From Frankiales bacterium (GTDB taxonomy: Bacteria > Actinomycetota > Actinomycetes > Mycobacteriales > SCTD01): 6,519 nucleotides of DNA. Below, piece by piece: positions 1 through 4,077 of this stretch. Below the pieces are notes generated by a model. That model had not been told where the DNA came from, did not search any database, and saw only the letters and a list, made by a program, of their open reading frames with translations. Each line of letters opens with the position of its first letter. Position 1 is the first letter of the stretch. Where the stretch lies: positions 1 through 6,519 of the forward strand of contig SCTD01000174.1 in assembly GCA_004299215.1 (NCBI GenBank), read 5' to 3'. A program made the translations under genes and the position numbers.

Positions 1-127
1 ACTCGATCGAGGCGCCGGTCCCCTTGAAGTCGTAGCGGGTCGCCGCCTCCTTGGCGGTCTGGTTCAGGGCGTTGTCGACCTCCTGCCGGTCGACCTTGCT
101 CACGACGTCGAAGGACGGATCGGCCAC
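1..127 (-). CDS. yajQ: YajQ-family (DUF520) nucleotide-binding protein, N-terminal part
   Basis: This is the first 42 codons of a gene that runs off the left edge. The reading begins MADPSFDVVSKVDRQEVDNA and continues with NQTAKEAATRYDFKGTGASIE. The PSFDVVSKVD start, the QEVDNALNQ helix and the RYDFKG strand are the typical opening of YajQ proteins, small cytoplasmic proteins of about 160 residues that bind nucleotides; some proteobacterial members bind cyclic di-GMP, but the ligand in actinobacteria is not settled. The start is GTG at 127-125, chosen because AAGGAG (139-134 on the minus strand) sits 6 bases upstream and the family's conserved SFD follows within a few residues. The gene is divergent from tRNA-Tyr, with only 33 bases between the two. 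Family identity is clear; the role is inferred from family knowledge. Confidence 0.9.
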   Translation of the reverse strand, partial: MADPSFDVVSKVDRQEVDNALNQTAKEAATRYDFKGTGASIE

Positions 128-133
128 GCGGCA

Positions 134-139
134 CTCCTT
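134..139 (-). promoter_or_regulatory. Shine-Dalgarno of yajQ
   Basis: AAGGAG on the minus strand, 6 bases before the GTG at 127. It is a near-perfect anti-16S match and decides the GTG start, because no ATG lies nearby in frame. Confidence 0.8.
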
Positions 140-141
140 GC

Positions 142-147
142 TATCGT
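142..147 (+). promoter_or_regulatory. Putative -10 box of tRNA-Tyr
   Basis: TATCGT fits the actinobacterial TANNNT -10 pattern and lies 13 bases before the mature tRNA 5' end, which would give a short 5' leader. No clear -35 (TTGACA-like) is visible at the right distance. The yajQ Shine-Dalgarno lies at 134-139 just to the left on the other strand. This is inference from position and motif only. Confidence 0.4.
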
Positions 148-160
148 CTCCCGCGCACCA

Positions 161-242
161 GGCGGGTTGCCCGAGCGGTCAAAGGGAGCAGACTGTAAAT
201 CTGTCGGCACAGCCTACGAAGGTTCGAACCCTTCACCCGCCA
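161..242 (+). tRNA. tRNA-Tyr (anticodon GTA)
   Basis: Acceptor GGCGGGT (161-167) pairs fully with ACCCGCC (235-241), followed by discriminator A242. The anticodon stem GCAGA/TCTGT holds loop CTGTAAA with anticodon GTA at 195-197. A long variable arm lies between the anticodon stem and the T arm, as expected for bacterial tRNA-Tyr (class II), and the T loop is TTCGAAC. Length is 82 bases. CCA is not encoded (CAG follows the discriminator), so the 3' end would be added by the CCA enzyme, as is usual in many actinobacteria. Confidence 0.97.
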
Positions 243-254
243 CAGCGCGGGACG

Positions 255-284
255 CGGCCCCCGGACCGAAGTGGTCGGGGGCCG
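255..284 (+). terminator. Hairpin terminator after tRNA-Tyr, probably bidirectional
   Basis: CGGCCCCCG (255-263) pairs with CGGGGGCCG (276-284); after a single-base bulge at 264 the stem continues with ACC/GGT, closing on the loop GAAGT (268-272). The U tract is weak (TTCCTG), as is common in high-GC actinobacteria. It lies 13 bases past tRNA-Tyr and 28 bases past the stop codon of the convergent minus-strand permease gene, so it can serve both. Confidence 0.75.
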
Positions 285-312
285 TTCCTGTCCCCGGGGC
301 GTACGGCCGGGC

Positions 313-1053
313 TCACGGCCGCCGCAGCACCCCGCGCGCCAGCAGCTCGATGGTGAGCACCACCGCGCAGGCCTGCACCGCCAGCAGCGCGACCAGCACG
401 AGGAGCTGGACCGCGCCGGCCTGCACGGGGCTGGCGCCGCCGAGCAGCGTCCCCACGAAGGTGCCGGGCAGCGCGACCAGCCCCACCGTCCGGGTCGCGT
501 CGAGGCCGGGCAGCATCGCCTCGGCCGCCGCCGGACGGCTCACCATCAGCCCGGCCTCCCGGTCGACGAACCCGAGCGCCATCGCCGCCTCCACCTCGCC
601 GCGCCGCAGGACCAGCTCGTCCAGGCCGCGGCGGCCGGCCAGCACCGTCCCGGTCATCGCGCCGCCGATGAGGATGCCCGCCACGGGGACGACCGCGACC
701 CCCCTGGCCGGGACCACCTGCAGCCCGACGAGCAGGGCGACGACCGGCAGCGAGGAGGCCGCCACCGGGAGCGCGCTCCACCAGCCGCAGCGCGACCGCA
801 CGAGCCGCCGCGCAGCGGTGCCGCTGGCCACGACGGTCATGAAGACGACGAACAGCAGGCTCAGCCACAGCGACCGGACCACCGCGGCGAGCACGAGCGC
901 GATGGCCCCCAGCTGCAACGCCGCGCGGACGGACGCGACGAGCACGTCGCTGTGCAGGCCCAGCCGGCCGTAGCCGGCCAGCGCCACGGCCATCGCGACG
1001 AGCAGGACCAGGGCGAGGGCGAGCGGCCAGCCGACCTCCACGAGCGGGGACAC
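313..1053 (-). CDS. FetB/UPF0014-family ABC transporter permease
   Basis: A 246-residue, strongly hydrophobic protein close to the usual family length (E. coli FetB is 259). Family signatures run in order: SVRAALQLGAIALVL near residues 41-55, a second membrane segment at 62-78, VPVAGILIGGAMTG at 123-136, the cytoplasmic EVEAAMALG loop at 153-161, and GLVALPGTFVGTLLGGASP at 191-209 leading into the last membrane helices. About six or seven membrane segments are likely. FetB works with the ATPase FetA and in E. coli has been linked to iron export; the substrate here is unknown. No ATPase gene lies next to it: both flanks are tRNA genes. The GTG at 1053 is the most upstream usable start but has no clear Shine-Dalgarno (CCGCTTGGCAC precedes it), so a leaderless message or the GTG at 1041 are alternatives. 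Confidence 0.85.
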   Translation of the reverse strand: MSPLVEVGWPLALALVLLVAMAVALAGYGRLGLHSDVLVASVRAALQLGAIALVLAAVVRSLWLSLLFVVFMTVVASGTAARRLVRSRCGWWSALPVAASSLPVVALLVGLQVVPARGVAVVPVAGILIGGAMTGTVLAGRRGLDELVLRRGEVEAAMALGFVDREAGLMVSRPAAAEAMLPGLDATRTVGLVALPGTFVGTLLGGASPVQAGAVQLLVLVALLAVQACAVVLTIELLARGVLRRP

Positions 1054-1115
1054 GTGCCAAGCGGACCACGTCGGAGGGTCCTCGGGCGAACGGGAGGCCC
1101 GGCGCAGCGACCGTG

Positions 1116-1121
1116 TAGTCT
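1116..1121 (+). promoter_or_regulatory. Putative -10 box (TAGTCT) of tRNA-Thr
   Basis: TAGTCT matches TANNNT and sits 15 bases before the mature tRNA-Thr 5' end. The same hexamer occurs upstream of rpmG at 1349-1354. The expected -35 area (about 1093-1098) is not TTGACA-like. Transcription would start near 1128, giving a leader of roughly 9 bases for RNase P to remove. Confidence 0.5.
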
Positions 1122-1136
1122 TCTGCCTGCTTCGCC

Positions 1137-1209
1137 GCCCCCTTAGCTCAGTCGGCAGAGCGTCTCCATGGTAAGGAGAAGGTCTACGGTTCGATTCCGT
1201 AAGGGGGCT
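1137..1209 (+). tRNA. tRNA-Thr (anticodon GGT)
   Basis: Acceptor GCCCCCT (1137-1143) pairs fully with AGGGGGC (1202-1208); the discriminator is T1209. The D arm contains AGCTCAGTCGGCAGAGC. The anticodon stem TCTCC/GGAGA holds loop ATGGTAA with anticodon GGT at 1170-1172, and the T loop is TTCGATT. Length is 73 bases and CCA is not encoded. It is followed 39 bases later by tRNA-Met in the same direction; the spacer 1210-1248 has a short hairpin (CCTGGG/CCCGGG at 1221-1236) but no clear terminator, so co-transcription with tRNA-Met is likely. Confidence 0.97.
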
Positions 1210-1248
1210 CTGCTCCGCCTCCTGGGTCCGCCCGGGGGACGGCTTCTC

Positions 1249-1322
1249 GGCGGTGTAGCTCAGCCTGGTAGAGCAAGCGGCTCATAATCGCTGTGTCACC
1301 GGTTCAAGTCCGGTCACCGCTA
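1249..1322 (+). tRNA. tRNA-Met (anticodon CAT), probably elongator
   Basis: Acceptor GGCGGTG (1249-1255) pairs with CACCGCT (1315-1321); the first pair is G-U and the rest are Watson-Crick. The discriminator is A1322. The anticodon stem AGCGG/TCGCT (with a closing G-U) holds loop CTCATAA with CAT at 1283-1285. The T arm is ACCGG-TTCAAGT-CCGGT. CCA is not encoded. It lacks the unpaired first base and the three GC pairs under the loop that mark initiator tRNA. A CAT tRNA could also be tRNA-Ile2 with a lysidine-modified C, but its position between tRNA-Thr and rpmG is the familiar actinobacterial place of elongator tRNA-Met. Confidence 0.9.
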
Positions 1323-1329
1323 CATCCCG

Positions 1330-1349
1330 ACCCGGCGCGCGCGCCGGGT
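1330..1349. repeat. Perfect 20-bp palindrome between tRNA-Met and rpmG
   Basis: ACCCGGCGCG (1330-1339) is followed immediately by its exact reverse complement (1340-1349). It begins 8 bases after the tRNA-Met 3' end and its last base is the first T of the TAGTCT box at 1349-1354. As RNA it could fold into a strong GC stem followed by UAGUCUUGUCGU, a plausible 3' boundary for the tRNA transcript. As DNA it could be a dimeric operator in the -35/-10 spacer of rpmG. The sequence alone does not decide between these. Confidence 0.6.
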
Positions 1350-1354
1350 AGTCT
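1349..1354 (+). promoter_or_regulatory. Putative -10 box (TAGTCT) of rpmG
   Basis: TAGTCT, identical to the hexamer in front of tRNA-Thr, 47 bases before the rpmG start codon. Transcription would begin near 1361 and give a leader of about 40 bases. The region where a -35 would lie is inside the tRNA-Met 3' half and palindrome and shows no TTGACA-like match. Confidence 0.45.
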
Positions 1355-1401
1355 TGTCGTACCCGCAGGTCTCCCCGATGTGAAAGCGCAGGCACTCCCG
1401 C

Positions 1402-1566
1402 ATGGCCGCCACCGACGTCCGCCCGAAGATCACGATGGCCTGCCAGGTGTGCAAGAACCGCAACTACATCACCAAGAAGAACCGGCGCAACGACCCGGAC
1501 CGCCTGGACCTCAAGAAGTTCTGCCCGACCTGCCGGCAGCACACCGACCACCGCGAGACGCGCTAG
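1402..1566 (+). CDS. rpmG: 50S ribosomal protein L33, zinc-binding (C+) type
   Basis: A 54-residue basic protein, MAATDVRPKITMACQVCKNR onward, ending in CPTCRQHTDHRETR. It is a component of the large ribosomal subunit near the E site. Two CXXC pairs (C14/C17 and C41/C44) form the zinc ribbon, so this is the C+ form rather than the zinc-independent paralogue that many actinobacteria express under zinc starvation. The sequence closely resembles mycobacterial RpmG2. The ATG at 1402 gives the normal family length. The Shine-Dalgarno is weak (GCAGG about ten bases before the start). It follows tRNA-Met, the usual actinobacterial arrangement, and is closed by a hairpin terminator 15 bases after the stop. 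Confidence 0.97.
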   Translation: MAATDVRPKITMACQVCKNRNYITKKNRRNDPDRLDLKKFCPTCRQHTDHRETR

Positions 1567-1581
1567 CCGTTCCGCGCACGC

Positions 1582-1612
1582 AGGCCGGCCCCCCACCCGG
1601 GGAGGCCGGCCT
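1582..1612 (+). terminator. Rho-independent-type terminator after rpmG
   Basis: AGGCCGGCC (1582-1590) pairs perfectly with GGCCGGCCT (1604-1612). Inside it, after one mismatch, CCC (1592-1594) pairs with GGG (1600-1602), leaving a 5-base loop. TCGTCGTT follows, a poor U tract typical of high-GC genomes. It separates rpmG from the hadA-like gene, which has its own likely promoter. Confidence 0.75.
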
Positions 1613-1634
1613 TCGTCGTTCCCGGGGGCGGCGC

Positions 1635-1640
1635 TAGCGT
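1635..1640 (+). promoter_or_regulatory. Putative -10 box (TAGCGT) for a leaderless hadA-like mRNA
   Basis: TAGCGT fits TANNNT and ends 7 bases before the GTG at 1648. That spacing places the transcription start at or next to the G of the start codon, the arrangement typical of actinobacterial leaderless genes. No Shine-Dalgarno is present between the box and the GTG (CGCCGGC), which agrees with leaderless initiation. Confidence 0.55.
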
Positions 1641-1647
1641 CGCCGGC

Positions 1648-2103
1648 GTGCCCCTGAACCGCGACGTCATCGGCCGCCGGTACCCCGCGCCCACGACCTT
1701 CGAGGTCGGCCGCGAGCACATCCGCAGCTTCGCCGCTGCCATCGGGGACGACTCCCCGGCCAGCTCCGACCCGGAGGCTGCCCGGGCGCTGGGCCACCCC
1801 GACGTCGTCGCACCCCCGACGTTCCTCACCGCGCTGAGCTTCCGCTTCGCCGACAGCGGTCCCAAGAACGACCCGGACCTCGGGCTCGACTACTCGCGGG
1901 TCGTCCACGGCGAGCAGTCCTTCGAGCTGCACCGCCCGGTCTGCGCGGGTGACGTGCTCACGAGCGTGCTCACCGTCGAGGACATCCGGGACGCCGGCCG
2001 CAACGAGCTGATCATCAGCCGCACCGACGTCACCGACGCCGCCGGTGCGCGGGTCGCGACGGTGCGTACGACCACCGTCTCCAGAGGCACCGCCGCCGGC
2101 TGA
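1648..2103 (+). CDS. HadA-like MaoC/hot-dog dehydratase subunit (FAS1-like dehydratase, UPF0336 type)
   Basis: A 151-residue cytoplasmic protein close to the length of mycobacterial HadA/HadC (about 158-166). Visible family features are the opening DVIGRRYPAPTTFEVGREHI, the A-x-A-I-G-D-D segment at 29-35, VAPPTFLTAL at 54-63, and VVHGEQSFELHRPVCAGDVL at 85-104, which forms the hot-dog helix and following strand. In mycobacteria HadA or HadC pairs with HadB to dehydrate 3-hydroxyacyl-ACP in fatty/mycolic acid elongation; catalytic Asp and His residues lie in HadB, so this subunit is expected to need a partner. No hadB follows: after 146 bases comes an ABC transporter gene. The GTG at 1648 is supported by the MPLNRDVIG alignment and the -10 box upstream. 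It could serve a different acyl substrate than the mycobacterial enzyme; the product is inferred from family resemblance. Confidence 0.85.
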   Translation: MPLNRDVIGRRYPAPTTFEVGREHIRSFAAAIGDDSPASSDPEAARALGHPDVVAPPTFLTALSFRFADSGPKNDPDLGLDYSRVVHGEQSFELHRPVCAGDVLTSVLTVEDIRDAGRNELIISRTDVTDAAGARVATVRTTTVSRGTAAG

Positions 2104-2111
2104 CCGGTTGC

Positions 2112-2126
2112 TGCACCGGCGGTGCA
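2112..2126 (+). terminator. Short hairpin after the hadA-like gene (weak terminator or operator)
   Basis: TGCACC (2112-2117) and GGTGCA (2121-2126) are perfect inverted copies around the loop GGC, 9 bases after the hadA-like stop codon. The 6-bp stem is short and no U tract follows (ACCTCCCTAG), so termination would be inefficient. A protein-binding dyad is equally possible. Confidence 0.35.
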
Positions 2127-2139
2127 ACCTCCCTAGCGC

Positions 2140-2156
2140 GAATCGGCAGGAATCGG
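2140..2156 (+). repeat. Direct repeat GAATCGG x2, 10-base period
   Basis: GAATCGG at 2140-2146 and again at 2150-2156. The copies begin exactly 10 bases apart, close to one helical turn, so both would face the same side of the DNA. They lie just upstream of the CRP-like site. Chance cannot be excluded for such a short repeat. Confidence 0.4.
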
Positions 2157-2172
2157 TCACACTCCGGCGAAC

Positions 2173-2188
2173 TGTGACGCAGCGCACA
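2173..2188. promoter_or_regulatory. CRP/GlxR-like operator (TGTGA-N6-GCACA)
   Basis: TGTGACGCAGCGCACA matches the CRP-family consensus TGTGA-N6-TCACA at 9 of 10 defined positions; only the T of the right half-site is replaced (G2184). It lies 61 bases before the binding-protein GTG. CRP and GlxR proteins of actinobacteria bind such sites and often control carbon and transport genes. The left half-site TGTGA also pairs with TCACA at 2157-2161 as part of GTCACA-N11-TGTGAC. Whether it activates or represses cannot be told because the transcription start is unknown. Confidence 0.5.
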
Positions 2189-2240
2189 CCTCGCCCAGCC
2201 GTGCCCGCCCCGCCCTGATGACCTGCTCGCCCAGCTCGAC

Positions 2241-2245
2241 GGAGG
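2241..2245 (+). promoter_or_regulatory. Shine-Dalgarno of the binding-protein gene
   Basis: GGAGG, 4 bases before the GTG at 2250. The spacing is a little short, but it is the only strong match and it selects the GTG that keeps the whole hydrophobic N-terminus. Confidence 0.7.
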
Positions 2246-2249
2246 TCCC

Positions 2250-4076
2250 GTGTACCGCAGCTCGCCTGCCCGCAAGTACGGACCGCTCGCGGCGCTCGCC
2301 GCCGTGCAGCTCCTGGTCGTCCTGGTGGCGCCCTCCACGGCGCCGGACGCGGGCAGCGACGCCCTCGCCACGGGAGCGCCCGGGGCTGCGGGCGTGCCGG
2401 GTGCGGCCGGGGCACCGCCCGGGACCGTCCTCGCCGACGGCAGCACCGTGGCCGCGGACGGCAGCATCGTCGCGCCCTCCGGGACCACGGCCGGGACGGC
2501 GACGACCGGCGCCGGTGCTGCGTCGGCCGGGAGCGGGACGACGGCGAGCGGCGGCGCCGCAGTGGCCGGCGGGGCGCAGGCGGCCGCCGTCACGGGCGAC
2601 ACCTCGCACTGCGTCGACGGCCGGCAGTTCGACCCCAGGCTCGACTACTTCGCGCCGCCGTGCGTCCCCGGCAAGCCCGGGCAGACCGGCGTCGACAACG
2701 GCGGCTCGACCAGCATGGGTGTGACCAGGGACAAGGTCGTCGTCGTCAACTACATCCCCGACTACGGCGCGGAGGTGAACGCGATCCTGCGCGCGCAGGG
2801 CCTCTACTACGACGCCGAGGACGCGAAGGTGATGAACGCAGCCTTCTCGTCGTTCATCAACGCGACGTACAACCTGCACGGCCGCAAGCTCGAGATCATC
2901 ACCTACCAGGGCACCTGCCGGACCGTGCCGCCGGACCTGCCGTGCCTGATCGGCGAGATGAACACCATCGCCAAGCGCTACAAGCCGTTCGCCGTCCACT
3001 TCAACACCACGGTCTGCTCGCGCTGCTACGCCGAGCTCGCCCGCCTGAAGATCGTGAGCTTCGGCGGGGCCGGCTTCTCCGAGGAGTTCCGCCGGCAGCT
3101 CAAGCCGTACAACTACGCCGAGGGCATCAGCGCGACCCGCATGGCGAAGACCTTCGCCAACTGGTGGTGCAACCAGATGACCTCCAAGGGGGGCACCGGC
3201 CGGACGGCGATCTACGCCGGTGCCCAGAACCCGCAGCAGGACTTCCGCAAGAGCCCGCGCGAGCTCGGCGTCGTGTCGACCGACGACCCGGACAACAAGG
3301 GTGTCGTGAAGGACGTGCTCTACCCGGAGCTGGCCAAGTGCGGGGAGAAGGTCACGCACGAGTACTTCTACGAGCAGAACGTCAGCACTGCCGAGCAGCA
3401 GTCGCAGGCCGGCACGGCGGTGATGAACTCGCCGCAGAACCCGGCGACCAGCGTCGTCTGCTTCTGCGACCCGGTCGCCCCGCAGTTCTCCTACAGCGCA
3501 GCGGCGCGCAACAACTACTGGCCGGAGACGCTGTTCGCCAGCAACCAGGGCCTCGACACCGACCCGACGGGTCAGACCTACATGGACTCGGGCGGCAGCC
3601 CGAGCCTGGCCTGCCCGTTCCCGGCACGGGGCTGTAGCTTCGACGGGGCGCTCGGCCTCGGCGAGGAGTCCGGCACCCGGCCGGCCGACCAGCTCGCCGG
3701 CGTCAAGATCTTCAAGGCGTCGGGCAAGGCCGCCTCCAGCGGGCTCACCCCGCTGGTCCAGGAGAACTTCTGGACCAACTACAACATGCTGGCCAGCCTG
3801 ATCATGGTCACCGGCCCGAACCTCAGCCCGGCCACCATGGCGGCCGCCGCGCCGAAGCTCGGCTCGCGTGGTGGTGGGACCACGGGCTACGCACGGCGGG
3901 CCTTCGAGGACGGCGAGCAGTCGTGGACCCGCGACGTGCGGCTCCTCTACTGGAGCAAGAAGAAGACCAGCGCCTTCAACGGCGAGGCCGGTGCCTACGT
4001 CCAGGTCGGGCCGCGGATGGAGTCGTTCCCGAAGGCCAAGCAGCCGGCGATCCCGACCGTCGACCAGCGAGGCTGA
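2250..4076 (+). CDS. Exported solute-binding protein of a branched-chain amino acid-class (HAAT) ABC importer
   Basis: A 608-residue protein, longer than typical LivK-type receptors (about 370-450). Residues 1-10 are basic (MYRSSPARKY) and 11-28 hydrophobic, a signal peptide or uncleaved anchor; there is no lipobox cysteine. Residues 36-116 are low-complexity Ala/Gly/Ser/Thr/Pro with short collagen-like GXY triplets (42-56) and a repeated V-x-A-D-G-S motif (60-78). From about residue 157 (GVTRDKVVVVNYIPDYG) the protein resembles type I periplasmic-binding folds: beta-strands such as KLEIITYQGTC, KPFAVHFNTTVC, KIVSFGGAGFSEEF, GRTAIYAGAQNPQQDF and ATSVVCFCDPVAPQF mark the alternating lobes. Twelve cysteines (121, 138, 223, 232, 256, 259, 307, 364, 404, 406, 455, 462) suggest disulfides outside the cell. 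It lies one base before the fused permease gene, so it is surely its receptor. The ligand is unknown; the class also carries amides, urea, aromatic compounds and others. Confidence 0.85.
   Translation: MYRSSPARKYGPLAALAAVQLLVVLVAPSTAPDAGSDALATGAPGAAGVPGAAGAPPGTVLADGSTVAADGSIVAPSGTTAGTATTGAGAASAGSGTTASGGAAVAGGAQAAAVTGDTSHCVDGRQFDPRLDYFAPPCVPGKPGQTGVDNGGSTSMGVTRDKVVVVNYIPDYGAEVNAILRAQGLYYDAEDAKVMNAAFSSFINATYNLHGRKLEIITYQGTCRTVPPDLPCLIGEMNTIAKRYKPFAVHFNTTVCSRCYAELARLKIVSFGGAGFSEEFRRQLKPYNYAEGISATRMAKTFANWWCNQMTSKGGTGRTAIYAGAQNPQQDFRKSPRELGVVSTDDPDNKGVVKDVLYPELAKCGEKVTHEYFYEQNVSTAEQQSQAGTAVMNSPQNPATSVVCFCDPVAPQFSYSAAARNNYWPETLFASNQGLDTDPTGQTYMDSGGSPSLACPFPARGCSFDGALGLGEESGTRPADQLAGVKIFKASGKAASSGLTPLVQENFWTNYNMLASLIMVTGPNLSPATMAAAAPKLGSRGGGTTGYARRAFEDGEQSWTRDVRLLYWSKKKTSAFNGEAGAYVQVGPRMESFPKAKQPAIPTVDQRG
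2355..2597 (+). repeat. Low-complexity coding stretch (Ala/Gly/Ser/Thr linker) in the binding protein
   Basis: It encodes residues 36-116. It includes five GXY triplets (GAP GAA GVP GAA GAP, 2373-2417) and the imperfect repeat VLADGS / VAADGS / VAPSG (2427-2483). There are no cysteines or predicted secondary structure-forming blocks. It most likely forms an extended spacer between the membrane-proximal N-terminus and the ligand-binding domain. Confidence 0.7.
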
Positions 4077-4077
4077 C

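Larger units (their letters stand above)
2104..2249 (+). promoter_or_regulatory. Intergenic control region in front of the ABC importer operon
   Basis: 146 bases between the hadA-like stop and the binding-protein start. It contains, in order, a hairpin-forming repeat (2112-2126), a 10-base-period direct repeat (2140-2156), an inverted repeat GTCACA/TGTGAC (2156-2178) and a CRP/GlxR-like palindrome (2173-2188). A convincing -10 box for the operon is not visible: TAGCGC at 2134-2139 lacks the final T. The cluster suggests regulated transcription of the operon, which is inference. Confidence 0.5.

Noticed and set aside
233..1069. 278-codon alternative frame on the minus strand over the FetB-like gene, and two plus-strand frames over the same region
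   Set aside because: They are Arg/Gly/Ala- or Pro/Ser-rich and non-membranous. The frame at 313-1053 has the hydrophobic pattern and the family motifs, and the others run into tRNA-Tyr or tRNA-Thr.
1219..1238. Hairpin between tRNA-Thr and tRNA-Met as a terminator
   Set aside because: The stem is short, has G-U pairs and is not followed by a U tract. A spacer or processing stem within a common precursor is more likely.
1249..1322. tRNA-Met(CAT) as an initiator tRNA
   Set aside because: The acceptor ends pair (G-U) rather than being unpaired, and the anticodon stem lacks the three consecutive G-C pairs of initiators.
1282..2415. 377-codon open frame on the minus strand across tRNA-Met, rpmG and the hadA-like gene
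   Set aside because: It overlaps a tRNA and two well-supported genes, and its translation has no family signature.
2157..3359. 400-codon open frame on the minus strand opposite the binding-protein gene
   Set aside because: Val/Arg/Asp/His-rich, no recognisable domain, and it lies entirely opposite a well-supported plus-strand gene and its control region.
3868..4077. Upstream extension of the permease frame by 70 codons
   Set aside because: The extension overlaps the binding-protein coding sequence and is Arg/Ser/Pro-rich. The GTG at 4078 has a proper Shine-Dalgarno and directly follows the upstream stop codon.
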